A DNA stretch of 64,000 nt from JBMOGA01 sp049318625 (GTDB lineage: Bacteria; Pseudomonadota; Alphaproteobacteria; Rhizobiales; Hyphomicrobiaceae): positions 1-64,000 of the forward strand of contig JBMOGA010000008.1 in assembly GCA_049318625.1 (NCBI GenBank), in the 5' to 3' direction. A program made the position numbers and the translations under genes. Numbering within the stretch: the stretch's first letter is position 1; each line of letters starts with the position of its first letter. The notes beneath the pieces are model-generated. The model saw nothing but the letters and a program-made list of their open reading frames with translations, was not told the DNA's origin and made no database searches. Positions 42,342-53,809 of the stretch are shown in pieces.

Positions 42342-43601
42342 ATGAACCTGCTGTTCGTGCACCAGAACCACCCCGGCCAGTTCCGGGAGATCATGCCGCG
42401 GCTGATCGCCGAGGGCCGCCATCGCGCCGTGTTCCTGACCCAGCGTGAGTTGCCGGAGCCACCGGGCTATCCGGTCGTCAGCTACAAGCCGGCGTTCGAG
42501 AAACCCGCCGTGCAGAATGCTTACACCGAGATGTTCGAGGGCTGCGCCAGCGCGGGCGTCGGGGCCATGCGGGCCGCGCTCGAACTCAAACGGCGCGGCT
42601 TCCGACCGGATCTGATCGTCGGCCACGCCGGATGGGGTGAGTTGCTGATGCTCAAGGAGGTCTGGCCCGACACGCCGGTGGCCGGTTACTTCGAGTACTA
42701 TTTCATCGCCAAGGGCGGGCTCATCAATTCGGATCCGGAGTTTCCCTCGTCGGCCGACATCGCCGCCAAGCTGGTCACCCGCAACGCCAACAATCTGCTC
42801 AATCTCGTCGGCTGCGATGCCGGTTTCACCGCCTCCGAGTGGCAACGGTGGACGCATCCCGAAATGTTCCGCCCGAAGATCGAGGTGCTCCACGAGGGCA
42901 TCCGCACCGACCGGCTCATCCCAGATCACGACACCCGGTTCAATATCGGCATCGGCGACCTGCGCTTGACGCGCGACGACGAGATCGTGACCTACATCGC
43001 GCGCAATCTGGAGCCGGCGCGCGGGTTCCATACCATGCTGCGGGCCCTGCCGAAGTTGCAGAGGCTGAGGCCCAACGCGCGTGTCGTCATCATCGGCGGC
43101 GACAACGTGAGCTACGGCGCGCGGCTCGGCGGCGGCAAGACTTTTCGCCAATTGTTCACCGAGGAACTCGGCGACCGTGTCGACTGGTCCCGCGTTCATT
43201 TCGTCGGTAGCCTGCCCTACGAGGGCCTGATGACGTTGCTGAAGATCTCGCGCTGCCACGTCTACCTGACGGTGCCGTTCGTGGTGTCCTGGTCGTTCCT
43301 GGAAGCCATGGCGCTGGAGAAGACGGTGGTCGCCTCCGACGTGGCACCGGTGCGCCAGTTCGCCGAGGACGGCAAGACGGCGCTGCTGGTGGACTTCTTC
43401 GACACCAATGCGCTGGCCCTGAGGATCGCCGACGTGCTGCGCCATCCCGACCATTTCCGGGAGATCGGACGTGCCGCCCGCCGGGACATGATCGCGCGGT
43501 TCGATTTCCAGACGAAGTGCTACCCCGAGTTCCTGCGCTTCCTCGACCGGCTGCTGCCGGGTGTGGTCGGCGCCCCCGACGGCCTCAAGGCGGCCGGCTG
43601 A
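42342..43601 (+). CDS. GT4 family glycosyltransferase
   Basis: A 419-residue GT-B glycosyltransferase. The N-terminal domain begins MNLLFVHQNHPGQFREIMP and the C-terminal domain has the donor-binding helices VTYIARNLEPARGFHTML and WSFLEAMALEKTVVASDVAP, with the family E-x7-E type motif. The HQNHPGQF start marks a group often found with exopolysaccharide or surface-glycan genes, though here it stands alone. Donor and acceptor sugars are unknown. It converges on the winged-helix gene at 43614. Confidence 0.88.
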   Translation: MNLLFVHQNHPGQFREIMPRLIAEGRHRAVFLTQRELPEPPGYPVVSYKPAFEKPAVQNAYTEMFEGCASAGVGAMRAALELKRRGFRPDLIVGHAGWGELLMLKEVWPDTPVAGYFEYYFIAKGGLINSDPEFPSSADIAAKLVTRNANNLLNLVGCDAGFTASEWQRWTHPEMFRPKIEVLHEGIRTDRLIPDHDTRFNIGIGDLRLTRDDEIVTYIARNLEPARGFHTMLRALPKLQRLRPNARVVIIGGDNVSYGARLGGGKTFRQLFTEELGDRVDWSRVHFVGSLPYEGLMTLLKISRCHVYLTVPFVVSWSFLEAMALEKTVVASDVAPVRQFAEDGKTALLVDFFDTNALALRIADVLRHPDHFREIGRAARRDMIARFDFQTKCYPEFLRFLDRLLPGVVGAPDGLKAAG

Positions 43602-43613
43602 GGGGCCGGAGGA

Positions 43614-44147
43614 TCAGGCCCTGACCAGCGCGCCGACGCTGGACTTGAGTTTGCGCAGGTGCGCGAGCCCTTCCTCGGTGACTTCGTACATGCCGTTGGC
43701 CGGCTGCTCGATCACCCCGACCTTCTTCATGCGATGCAGCTGCGAGACGACGGCCGGCTGGCCCTCCGCGAAGCCGCGATCGTCGAGGGCGCGCATGAGT
43801 TGCTGCAGCGAGAACGGACGGGCCTCGGCGGCCAGGATGTCGAGCAGCGTCATCTCGCGGACGCGGCTGCGCTGATTGCGGCCGATATCCTCGTCGCGCG
43901 AGGCGGCGGGAGACCGCGGGTCCGGTGCGGCCTGACCGTTGGCGCGCTGGGGCAGACGGCGCCCCGGCGTCTCACTGTCGGCGAGCAACAGTTCCAGCGC
44001 ATCGAGCTTCTCGCGGAGTGCAGCGGCCAGCGTGCGCACGGCGTCGGGGTCGTCGACGGACGCGGCGAGCATGGGGCGCAGGACCTCGGCATTGAACGCC
44101 TGAGCGGCCTGCCCCAATCCCGCCTGAGCCTCCCGGTCGTTCGCCAT
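43614..44147 (-). CDS. winged-helix domain protein, putative regulator
   Basis: A 177-residue protein. Residues 1-60 are helical (FNAEVLRPMLAASVDDPDAV, then ALREKLDALELLLAD), 60-97 a Pro/Arg-rich linker, and 98-170 a winged helix-turn-helix (TLLDILAAEARPFSLQQLMR, VVSQLHRMKKVGVIEQ, YEVTEEGLAHL). It probably binds DNA with its C-terminal part; the N-terminal part may dimerise. No closer family is recognised. The ATG giving MANDREAQ follows GGGATCGGGG. Its upstream gap is unusually AT-rich and repeat-bearing. Confidence 0.72.
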   Translation of the reverse strand: MANDREAQAGLGQAAQAFNAEVLRPMLAASVDDPDAVRTLAAALREKLDALELLLADSETPGRRLPQRANGQAAPDPRSPAASRDEDIGRNQRSRVREMTLLDILAAEARPFSLQQLMRALDDRGFAEGQPAVVSQLHRMKKVGVIEQPANGMYEVTEEGLAHLRKLKSSVGALVRA

Positions 44148-44541
44148 CCCCGATCCCGTTCCGAACCCAACGCAATCCAACTGCCGCATCCTGCGATCCG
44201 ATCCCTACGATCCGATGCCATAGTACACATTACAATACGTTTCGTTCGATTGCATTTGCTTCGATCGTTAACAGTGCATGCGATGCGATGCGAATGGATG
44301 AATATGACCCGTTGTTTTGGCGATACTTTTTGCGGGGATGATTTCATCGGATGGTGACCGGCCGCGGTGCGATCCATTGCCGGGGGTGAGCCTTCGCTGC
44401 CTGCGGTGCCATTGCGGCGCCCGCATGCGTGGCCTTCCAATCCCTTCCCCTACGACCGTGCGCATGGGACGCAGGCGGCCAAGTTCGGTGTGTCCTCAAC
44501 GCCGACGCGGCGAGCGTCCGGCCCAGATGCGGAACACTGAC
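44148..44541. other. AT-rich, repeat-bearing intergenic region
   Basis: About 390 bases without a convincing gene. CGATCCGAT occurs twice, 14 bases apart (44194-44202, 44208-44216), and (ATGCG)x3 lies at 44278-44292. The stretch 44220-44345 is markedly AT-richer than the window. It probably holds promoters for the flanking divergent genes; no exact -35/-10 pair or RNA gene could be supported. Confidence 0.5.
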
Positions 44542-44781
44542 ATGCTCATTCCCGACGCCATGATCGGCAGCCTGCTGCAGCAGCTCGTTTTCAATTTCGA
44601 TTTTCTGGATCTCGTCCTGTGGTGGCCCAAGCTGACGCTCGGCGAGTTCGCCGCTACGGCCGCCGTCGTCAGTGCCTGGAAGCTGCTGTGCGACGGTCTC
44701 GACCGGCTGTGCAGCGCCCGGCTGCGGATGCTGGCCGCCGACGGCCTGCTGTGGCTCGCCGCGCGGGTCCGTCCGGCCTGA
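44542..44781 (+). CDS. small hypothetical protein
   Basis: A 79-residue protein, MLIPDAMIGSLLQQLVFNFD followed by LDLVLWWPKLTLGEFAA and a C-terminal helix rich in Leu and Arg. I do not recognise it. Its codons have the strong C/G third-position bias of real genes here. An alternative ATG five codons upstream exists. It is convergent with the amidotransferase gene (22-base gap). Hydrophobic stretches suggest membrane association. Confidence 0.5.
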   Translation: MLIPDAMIGSLLQQLVFNFDFLDLVLWWPKLTLGEFAATAAVVSAWKLLCDGLDRLCSARLRMLAADGLLWLAARVRPA

Positions 44782-44803
44782 GAGCCTGCCCGGGGCGCCG
44801 CGA

Positions 44804-45610
44804 TCAGGCGGCCGCGGACGTCGACGGCTGGAGCGCAGGGATCGCGAACGGCATGCTGGTAATGCCGCCCGCCTCGACCTTCAGGAGGGTCTGCGGCGGG
44901 ACCGCCTGCCAGCCGTCCCGCATTTCGTCGAGCGGCTCGGAGACGACGACGATGCCGTCGCTGTCCGGGCAGTGGCGGGTGTAGAGCGTCGGCGGCACAC
45001 CATCGGTCGCAAAGCGGATCGCGTAGAGCGTGCGGCCGTTGGCGAAGGCGGCGGTGAATTTCATCGGCTCGGTGACATTGGCGCGCACCATCTCTTCGCC
45101 GACGAACGCGAGGACTGCACGGCAGGCCCCCTCGGGGTCCTCGTCCAGTCCGTGCGCCATCAGCAGCAGAAAGATCGCCTCGCTGTCGGTGGTGCCGCCG
45201 CGGTGCAGGAACAGGTCGTCCGGGATCCGCAACTCGATGCGGCGGCGCAGCCGCTCCCAGCCGCCGATCTGGCCATTGTGCATGAAGATCCACTGGCCGA
45301 CCGAGAAGGGATGGCAGTTGGCGCGGGTGGTCGCCGTCCCGGTCGAGGCGCGCACGTGGGCGAGAAACAGGCCGGAGCGGATCTGATGGGCGAGGCTCGC
45401 CAGGTTCTCGTCGCTCCAGGCCGGGCGGATGTCGCGGAACACGCCCGGACGGTTGCGCTCGCCGAACCAGCCGACGCCGAAGCCGTCAGCGTTGATCTCG
45501 CTGCGCGCCTCCCGGCACTGACGTGACTGGGCCACCAGCGACAACCGCGGTGTCGTCACGAAATCCTCGAGAAACACGGGTTTCCCGTGATAGGCGACCC
45601 AGCGACACAT
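44804..45610 (-). CDS. class II glutamine amidotransferase (YafJ-like)
   Basis: A 268-residue Ntn-type amidotransferase domain. The start codon is placed so that Cys2 becomes the N-terminal nucleophile (MCRWVAYHGKP). NADGFGVGWF, LAHVRASTGT and IFMHNGQIGG are the glutamine-binding blocks and TTDSEAIFLLLM follows. There is no synthase domain, so it is a stand-alone glutaminase-like protein of the YafJ/EgtC type; the acceptor is unknown. The longer in-frame reading upstream would bury the nucleophile and was rejected. Confidence 0.88.
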   Translation of the reverse strand: MCRWVAYHGKPVFLEDFVTTPRLSLVAQSRQCREARSEINADGFGVGWFGERNRPGVFRDIRPAWSDENLASLAHQIRSGLFLAHVRASTGTATTRANCHPFSVGQWIFMHNGQIGGWERLRRRIELRIPDDLFLHRGGTTDSEAIFLLLMAHGLDEDPEGACRAVLAFVGEEMVRANVTEPMKFTAAFANGRTLYAIRFATDGVPPTLYTRHCPDSDGIVVVSEPLDEMRDGWQAVPPQTLLKVEAGGITSMPFAIPALQPSTSAAA

Positions 45611-45736
45611 CTCGGCATGTCCTCTCGTCCGCGTGGGAGAGAATGAGACGGCGAATCGCGGCGAGACAACGGCCAAGTGCCGTCGCCCTGCCGTTTCGTC
45701 GCGGACCGTGGAGCCGGCGCCTCAGGCCGCGACCGT

Positions 45737-48418
45737 TCAGCCGAGAGTGGCGAGCTTGGCCTCGATGGCAGCAACCGCATCGGCGGCCTTGGCGCCTTCG
45801 GGACCACCCGCCTGGGCCATGTCCGGGCGGCCGCCGCCGCCCTTGCCGCCGACCACCTCGACGCCGGCACGCACCAGGTCGACGGCGCTGATCTTGGCCG
45901 TGAGATCGGCCGTGACGCCGACGGCGAGGCCGGCCTTGCCTTCCTCCGTGACGCCCGCGACGATCACCACGCCGGAGCCGATCTGCTTCTTGCCGTCGTC
46001 GACGAGACCGCGCAGATCCTTCGGATCGAGCCCCTGGACGACGCGGGCGAGGACCGACACCTTGCCGATGGTCTTGACGGCGTTGGCCGGGCTCGCGCCC
46101 TCGGCCATACTGCCGCCGCCGAGCGCGATCTGGCGCTTGGCATCGGCGAGCTGGCGCTCCAGGGCCTTGCGCTCGTCGAGCAGGGCCTTGAGGCGCTCGA
46201 CCACCTCGTCCGGCTTCACGCGCAGCGTGGCCGCCGCCTCGCGCACGCGGTTGTCCTGCTCGACGAGGTAGGCGCGCGCGCCGTCTCCGGTCAGTGCCTC
46301 CAGGCGGCGCACGCCGGCCGCCGACGCGGTCTCGGCCACCACACGCACCAGGCCGATGTCGCCGGTGCGCCCGACATGGGTGCCGCCGCACAGCTCGACC
46401 GACCACGACTTGTTGGCCTTGGTTCCGGTCTCGCCGAGGCCCATCGAGACGACGCGGACCTCGTCGCCGTACTTCTCGCCGAACAACGCCATGGCGCCGG
46501 TCTGCATGGCGTCGTCGATCGCCATCAGGCGCGTCTCGACGGGGGCGTTCTGCAGGACGATGTGGTTGGCCAGAGCCTCGACCGCGGCCAGTTCGTCGGC
46601 GGTGACGGGCTTGGGGTGGGAGAAGTCGAAGCGCAGGCGCTCCGGCGACACCATCGAGCCCTTCTGGGCGACGTGGGTGCCGAGCACCTGGCGCAGCGCC
46701 TCGTGCAGAAGGTGTGTGGCCGAGTGGTTGGACCGGGTCGCCGTGCGGCGGGCATGATCGACCGCGAGTTCGACCGCGTCGCCGCTGGCGAACGCGCCGG
46801 ACTCGACACGACCCAGATGCACGAACAGATCACCGAGTTTCTTGGCCGTGTCGGTCACGCGGAAGATGGCGCCGTTGGCGCTGCGGATGACGCCCTCGTC
46901 ACCCACCTGACCACCCGATTCCCCGTAGAACGGCGTCTGGTTGACTACGATCGCCCCTTCGTCGCCGGTCGACAGCTTGGCCGTCTCCTTGCCACCGGCG
47001 ATCAGCGCGCGGACGACGCCTTCGGCCTTCTCGGTGTCGTAGCCGAGGAATTCGGTGGCGCCGACCTTTTCACGGACCTCGAACCAGACCTGCTCGGTGG
47101 CGGCCTCGCCGGAGCCCTTCCAGGCGCGGCGGGCCTCTTCCTTCTGCTTCTCCATGGCGACGCCGAAGGCATTGGTATCGACGCCGATGCCGCGCGAGCG
47201 CAGCGCATCCTGCGTGAGGTCGAGAGGGAAGCCGTAGGTATCGTAGAGGCGGAAGGCGACGTCGCCCGGGAAGGTGGCGCCGGTGGTCAGGCCAGCGCTC
47301 TCCTCGGAGAGCAGCGACAGGCCGCGCTCCAGAGTCTTGCGGAAGCGCGTCTCCTCGAGCTTCAGCGTCTCGGTGATCAGCGGCTGGGCGCGCACCAGCT
47401 CCTGATAGGTGTCGCCCATCTGACGGATCAGCGCCGGGACGAGGCGGTGCATCAGCGGGTCGCGGGCGCCGAGCAGGTGGGCGTGGCGCATGGCGCGGCG
47501 CATGATGCGGCGGAGCACGTAGCCGCGCCCCTCGTTGGAGGGGAGAACGCCGTCGGCGATCAGGAAGCTCGACGCGCGCAGGTGGTCGGCGATCACGCGG
47601 TGGCTGGCCTTCTGGGCACCGGCGGCTTCGACGCCCGTGTGGTCGACGGAGGCCTGGATCAGCGCCTTGAACAGGTCGGTCTCGTAGTTGTCGTGGGTGC
47701 CCTGGAGCACCGCCGAGATGCGCTCGAGGCCCATGCCGGTGTCGATCGAGGGCTTGGGCAGGCCGACCCGGTCGCCGGGGCCGCGCTGCTCGAACTGCAT
47801 GAACACGAGGTTCCAGATCTCGATGAAGCGGTCGCCGTCGGCGTCGGCCGAGCCCGGGGGGCCGCCGGGGATCTTGGGGCCGTGGTCGAAGAAGATTTCC
47901 GAGCAGGGGCCGCAGGGGCCGGTGTCGCCCATGGCCCAGAAGTTGTCGGAGGTCGGGATGCGGATGATGCGGTCGTCGGAGAAGCCGGTCAGCTTCTTCC
48001 AGATCGCGAACGCCTCGTCGTCCTCGTGGTAGACGGTCACCAGCAGGCGCTTCTTGTCGAGGCCGTACTCCTTGGTGATCAGCGTCCAGGCGAGCTCGAT
48101 GGCGAGTTCCTTGAAATAGTCACCAAACGAGAAGTTGCCGAGCATCTCGAAGAACGTGTGGTGGCGCGCGGTATAGCCGACGTTGTCGAGGTCGTTGTGC
48201 TTGCCGCCGGCGCGGACGCATTTCTGCGAGGTGACGGCGCGCTTGTAGGGGCGCACCTCCTGGCCGGTGAAGACGTTCTTGAACTGCACCATGCCGGCGT
48301 TGGTGAACATGAGCGTCGGGTCGTTCCGCGGCACGAGCGGCGAGGAAGCGACGGGCTCGTGACCGTTCTTGCGGAAATACTCGAGGAACGCGGTGCGGAT
48401 CTCGTTCACGCCGGTCAT
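45737..48418 (-). CDS. alaS: alanyl-tRNA synthetase
   Basis: An 893-residue AlaRS of full length. The class II catalytic core begins TGVNEIRTAFLEYFRKNGH. The editing domain has the zinc motifs NHSATHLLHEAL and ELCGGTHV, and the C-terminal C-Ala domain ends with AGGPEGAKAADAVAAI. It charges tRNA-Ala and clears Ser/Gly mischarges. It lies downstream of recA on the same strand, separated by a terminator, the usual alphaproteobacterial order. Confidence 0.98.
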   Translation of the reverse strand: MTGVNEIRTAFLEYFRKNGHEPVASSPLVPRNDPTLMFTNAGMVQFKNVFTGQEVRPYKRAVTSQKCVRAGGKHNDLDNVGYTARHHTFFEMLGNFSFGDYFKELAIELAWTLITKEYGLDKKRLLVTVYHEDDEAFAIWKKLTGFSDDRIIRIPTSDNFWAMGDTGPCGPCSEIFFDHGPKIPGGPPGSADADGDRFIEIWNLVFMQFEQRGPGDRVGLPKPSIDTGMGLERISAVLQGTHDNYETDLFKALIQASVDHTGVEAAGAQKASHRVIADHLRASSFLIADGVLPSNEGRGYVLRRIMRRAMRHAHLLGARDPLMHRLVPALIRQMGDTYQELVRAQPLITETLKLEETRFRKTLERGLSLLSEESAGLTTGATFPGDVAFRLYDTYGFPLDLTQDALRSRGIGVDTNAFGVAMEKQKEEARRAWKGSGEAATEQVWFEVREKVGATEFLGYDTEKAEGVVRALIAGGKETAKLSTGDEGAIVVNQTPFYGESGGQVGDEGVIRSANGAIFRVTDTAKKLGDLFVHLGRVESGAFASGDAVELAVDHARRTATRSNHSATHLLHEALRQVLGTHVAQKGSMVSPERLRFDFSHPKPVTADELAAVEALANHIVLQNAPVETRLMAIDDAMQTGAMALFGEKYGDEVRVVSMGLGETGTKANKSWSVELCGGTHVGRTGDIGLVRVVAETASAAGVRRLEALTGDGARAYLVEQDNRVREAAATLRVKPDEVVERLKALLDERKALERQLADAKRQIALGGGSMAEGASPANAVKTIGKVSVLARVVQGLDPKDLRGLVDDGKKQIGSGVVIVAGVTEEGKAGLAVGVTADLTAKISAVDLVRAGVEVVGGKGGGGRPDMAQAGGPEGAKAADAVAAIEAKLATLG

Positions 48419-48640
48419 CGGACGGTGTCTCACAAGTTGGGCCCTGCCGGGCGGACGAGCGCCGCGCCGACCCGACGAGGCCGTTGTCGGAAGGAAAAAC
48501 CTCGGCTTGGACCGTGGGCGCGCCGACGGCCTTGTCCCGCCGCCGTGTCACAAACCCAGGTCCACGGCTCTTCTATCGCCCGTCCAGGGAGGTGTCTACA
48601 AAGCCGCCACGGCGATCACCAGCCGCGCTGTGCGCCGGCG

Positions 48641-48673
48641 AACGCAAAGGGGCCCGGCCGATGCCGAGCCCCT
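48641..48673 (-). terminator. rho-independent terminator after recA
   Basis: On the minus strand AGGGGCTCGGC-ATCG-GCCGGGCCCCT (48673 to 48648) forms an 11-pair stem (one G-T pair) with a 4-base loop, then TTGCGTT. It lies 27 bases after the recA stop and separates recA from alaS. The T-tract is short. Confidence 0.72.
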
Positions 48674-48699
48674 GCAATCCGTTCTGCGTGCCGAAACGC

Positions 48700-49797
48700 T
48701 CAGCGGCGGCCGCGTCCGGCGCGCGCCGGGCCCGCGGCAACCGGCTCGGCCGCCTCGCCCCCCTCGTCCTCGCCGTCGGCATCCGCCTCCGGCGCGACCA
48801 GCATGCGGTCGACGATCAGACCGGCGTTGGCCCGAATGGCCTTCTCGATGGTGGCCGCCAGCTCCGGATGCTCCTTGAGGAACGCCTTGGTGTTCTCTCG
48901 GCCCTGTCCGATGCGCTGGCCGTCGAAGGAGTACCAGGCGCCGGACTTCTCGATGATGCCGGTCTTGGACCCGAGATCGACGAGCTCGCCGGTGCGTGAA
49001 ATGCCTTCGCCGTACATGATGTCGAACTCGACCTGCTTGAACGGCGGCGCCACCTTGTTCTTGACGACCTTCACCCGGGTCTGATTGCCGACGGCCTCCT
49101 CGCGGTCCTTGATCTGGCCGATACGACGGATATCGAGGCGGACGGAGGCGTAGAACTTGAGCGCGTTACCGCCTGTGGTCGTCTCCGGGTTGCCGAACAT
49201 GACGCCGATCTTCATGCGGATCTGGTTGATGAAGATGACCATGCACCCGGACTTGGAGATCGACGCAGTGAGCTTCCTGAGCGCCTGGCTCATGAGGCGG
49301 GCCTGCAGGCCCGGCAGGCTGTCGCCCATCTCGCCTTCGAGTTCGGCTTTGGGCGTCAGCGCCGCGACCGAGTCCACGACCAGCACGTCGATGGCGCCCG
49401 ACCGCACCAGCGTATCGGCGATCTCGAGTGCCTGCTCACCGGTGTCGGGCTGGGAAATCAGGAGGTCGTCGACCTTGACGCCGAGCTTGCGGGCATAAAC
49501 CGGGTCGAGGGCATGCTCGGCGTCGATGAAGCCGCAGATGCCCCCCCTCTTCTGAGCCTCGGCGATGACATGAAGCGCGAGCGTCGTCTTGCCCGACGAT
49601 TCCGGCCCGTAGATCTCGACGATCCGCCCGCGCGGCAGGCCACCGATCCCGAGCGCGATGTCGAGGGAAATCGACCCGGTCGGGATCGACTCGACGTCGA
49701 TCGAATGATCGTTCGCCCCCAGCCGCATGATCGAGCCCTTGCCGAAGTGCTTCTCGATATGGGCGAGGGCCGCGTCCAGGGCCTTGTGCTTGTCCAT
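48700..49797 (-). CDS. recA: recombinase RecA
   Basis: A 365-residue RecA. The Walker A motif GPESSGKTTL, Walker B LVVDSVAAL, the L2 loop region FGNPETTTGGNAL and the C-terminal acidic tail (EADADGEDEGGE) are all present. It pairs homologous DNA and drives LexA cleavage in the SOS response. The ATG giving MDKHKALDAAL follows GGGGAGCAC; an ATG 13 codons upstream lacks a good ribosome site. In the upstream gap the nearest to the alphaproteobacterial LexA box (GTTC-N7-GTTC) is GTTC-N6-GTCC at 49896-49909, so a canonical box was not found. Confidence 0.98.
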   Translation of the reverse strand: MDKHKALDAALAHIEKHFGKGSIMRLGANDHSIDVESIPTGSISLDIALGIGGLPRGRIVEIYGPESSGKTTLALHVIAEAQKRGGICGFIDAEHALDPVYARKLGVKVDDLLISQPDTGEQALEIADTLVRSGAIDVLVVDSVAALTPKAELEGEMGDSLPGLQARLMSQALRKLTASISKSGCMVIFINQIRMKIGVMFGNPETTTGGNALKFYASVRLDIRRIGQIKDREEAVGNQTRVKVVKNKVAPPFKQVEFDIMYGEGISRTGELVDLGSKTGIIEKSGAWYSFDGQRIGQGRENTKAFLKEHPELAATIEKAIRANAGLIVDRMLVAPEADADGEDEGGEAAEPVAAGPARAGRGRR

Positions 49798-50028
49798 GTG
49801 CTCCCCTTCGACGACACGCAGATTTGGCGCTTGCATCGCAGTCACCCTATGGCATGAGTTGCAGATCGGCAATTCAGGCCATTTGTATCTGATTTGTTCT
49901 CGTCTGTCCACCCAAGATAGCCGGTTCGTCCGGTGTATGTTCCGCGTGCGGCGCGGAACAACTTCGGCCAGCGCCGCGAATCGGTCCGGCATCGGCCGGC
50001 CACACCGTTTCGCCGGGAGAACGGCGGA

Positions 50029-52548
<2,520 letters not shown>

Positions 52549-52742
52549 AGAATCGGTGTGTACCCGATTCTGTTCGACGGTGGCTTGCGGGACGGAAATC
52601 TGGGGCACTCGACGCACACACTCGCAACGGGAGGGAGAGCGCGACATGCGCTCGACCTCGACACGGCCCGGCTTAGCCGCGGGCGGAAGCGTGCCCGGCA
52701 CGACGTGTCGTGGCACGGGGAGGACAATTGGCCGGACGTGGT

Positions 52743-52788
52743 AAAAAGAACGTGAAACCGCGGAGCAATTCGGTTTATCGCTCCGCGG
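52743..52788 (-). terminator. rho-independent terminator of the ADH/SDR operon
   Basis: CCGCGGAGC (52758-52766) and GCTCCGCGG (52780-52788) form a perfect 9-base stem with a 13-base AT-rich loop; on the minus strand TTTCACGTTCTTTTTAC follows. It lies 13 bases after the ADH stop. Confidence 0.75.
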
Positions 52789-52800
52789 CGCGCGGCGCGC

Positions 52801-53796
52801 TCAGGGACGCAGCATGAGCTTGGCCGCTGCGGCGCGGCCCTCGTCGATCTCGCGGAAAGCCGCCGGCCCCTCCGCCAGAGGCCGCTCGTCGAACCAGTCG
52901 AGCGCCCCCAGCCGACCCGCCACCATGGCGGCGACGGTCTCGCGGAAATCGACCATCGTGTAACAATAGCTGCCGATCAGCGTGATCTCCTGCAGGGTGA
53001 GCTTGCGGATGTCGATGCCGCCAGCGCCGGGCAGCAGGCCGATGTGCACGATCACCCCGCCGGGGCGGGCGAGACGGCAGGCGGCTTTCCGGGTTGCGTC
53101 AGCGCCGACGGCATCGAGAACCAGATCGACCGTCGACTCGGCAGGCTCGTCGGTGCCGCCCGGCTCATAGGCGAGGAACGGACCGGATCGCAGGATGGTC
53201 TGGCGGCGCCCGGCATTGGTCTCCGCGATGTGGATGACATGGGCCCCCTGCAAGCGGAGACAAAGGGCGGTCGCCAGGCCGATCGCACCGCCGCCGAGGA
53301 CGACGCAGCGCGCCGCGGCCACCGGACGGGCGAGCCGGGCGATGCCGAGTGCGGCGGCGTGATAGGCGACCGCGATCGGCTCGGCGAGCGCGGCCTTGGT
53401 GATGGGGAGGGAATCCGGCACGTCGACGACATTGCTCTCGGGCACGCGGAGCATTTCGGCGAAGGCGCCCGGCCGCGGCGGCATGGAGATGATCTGGCGT
53501 TGGCGGCACAGATTGGCCCGGCCGCCGAGACAATGATCGCAGGTGCCACAGGTGACCAGCGGATTGACGGTGACGCGCCGGCCCTTGCCGGGGCCAGCGA
53601 CGATCACGCCCGCGGCCTCGTGTCCGAGCACGGTCGGCGGCGGCCGGCGCTCGTCGTAGCCGTGGTAGGCGTGCATGTCGGAGCCGCAGATGCCGACGGC
53701 CTCGACGCGCACGACCACCTCGTCGTTGCCGGGCACCGGATCGGGCTCGTGGCGCAATTCGAGGGTGTTGGGACCCACATAAACCAGCGATTTCAT
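52801..53796 (-). CDS. zinc-dependent medium-chain alcohol dehydrogenase
   Basis: A 331-residue MDR enzyme. Catalytic zinc ligands: Cys37 (GICGSD) and His59-Glu60 (GHEAAG). Structural zinc ligands: Cys83, 86, 89 and 97 (CGTCDHC...C). A Rossmann motif LGGGAIGLA follows. The form resembles L-idonate/sorbitol/threonine dehydrogenases, oxidising a polyol or hydroxy acid with NAD(P). It follows the SDR gene by 13 bases, so the two probably act in one sugar-acid or polyol pathway. Confidence 0.9.
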   Translation of the reverse strand: MKSLVYVGPNTLELRHEPDPVPGNDEVVVRVEAVGICGSDMHAYHGYDERRPPPTVLGHEAAGVIVAGPGKGRRVTVNPLVTCGTCDHCLGGRANLCRQRQIISMPPRPGAFAEMLRVPESNVVDVPDSLPITKAALAEPIAVAYHAAALGIARLARPVAAARCVVLGGGAIGLATALCLRLQGAHVIHIAETNAGRRQTILRSGPFLAYEPGGTDEPAESTVDLVLDAVGADATRKAACRLARPGGVIVHIGLLPGAGGIDIRKLTLQEITLIGSYCYTMVDFRETVAAMVAGRLGALDWFDERPLAEGPAAFREIDEGRAAAAKLMLRP

Positions 53797-53809
53797 TTCA
53801 GCTCCCTGA

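Noticed and set aside
45677..49084. Open frame of about 1135 codons opposite alaS and part of recA
   Set aside because: Antisense to two certain housekeeping genes and low in sequence complexity.
49896..49909. GTTC-N6-GTCC as a LexA box for recA
   Set aside because: Spacing and last half-site do not match GTTC-N7-GTTC; reported only as the nearest sequence.
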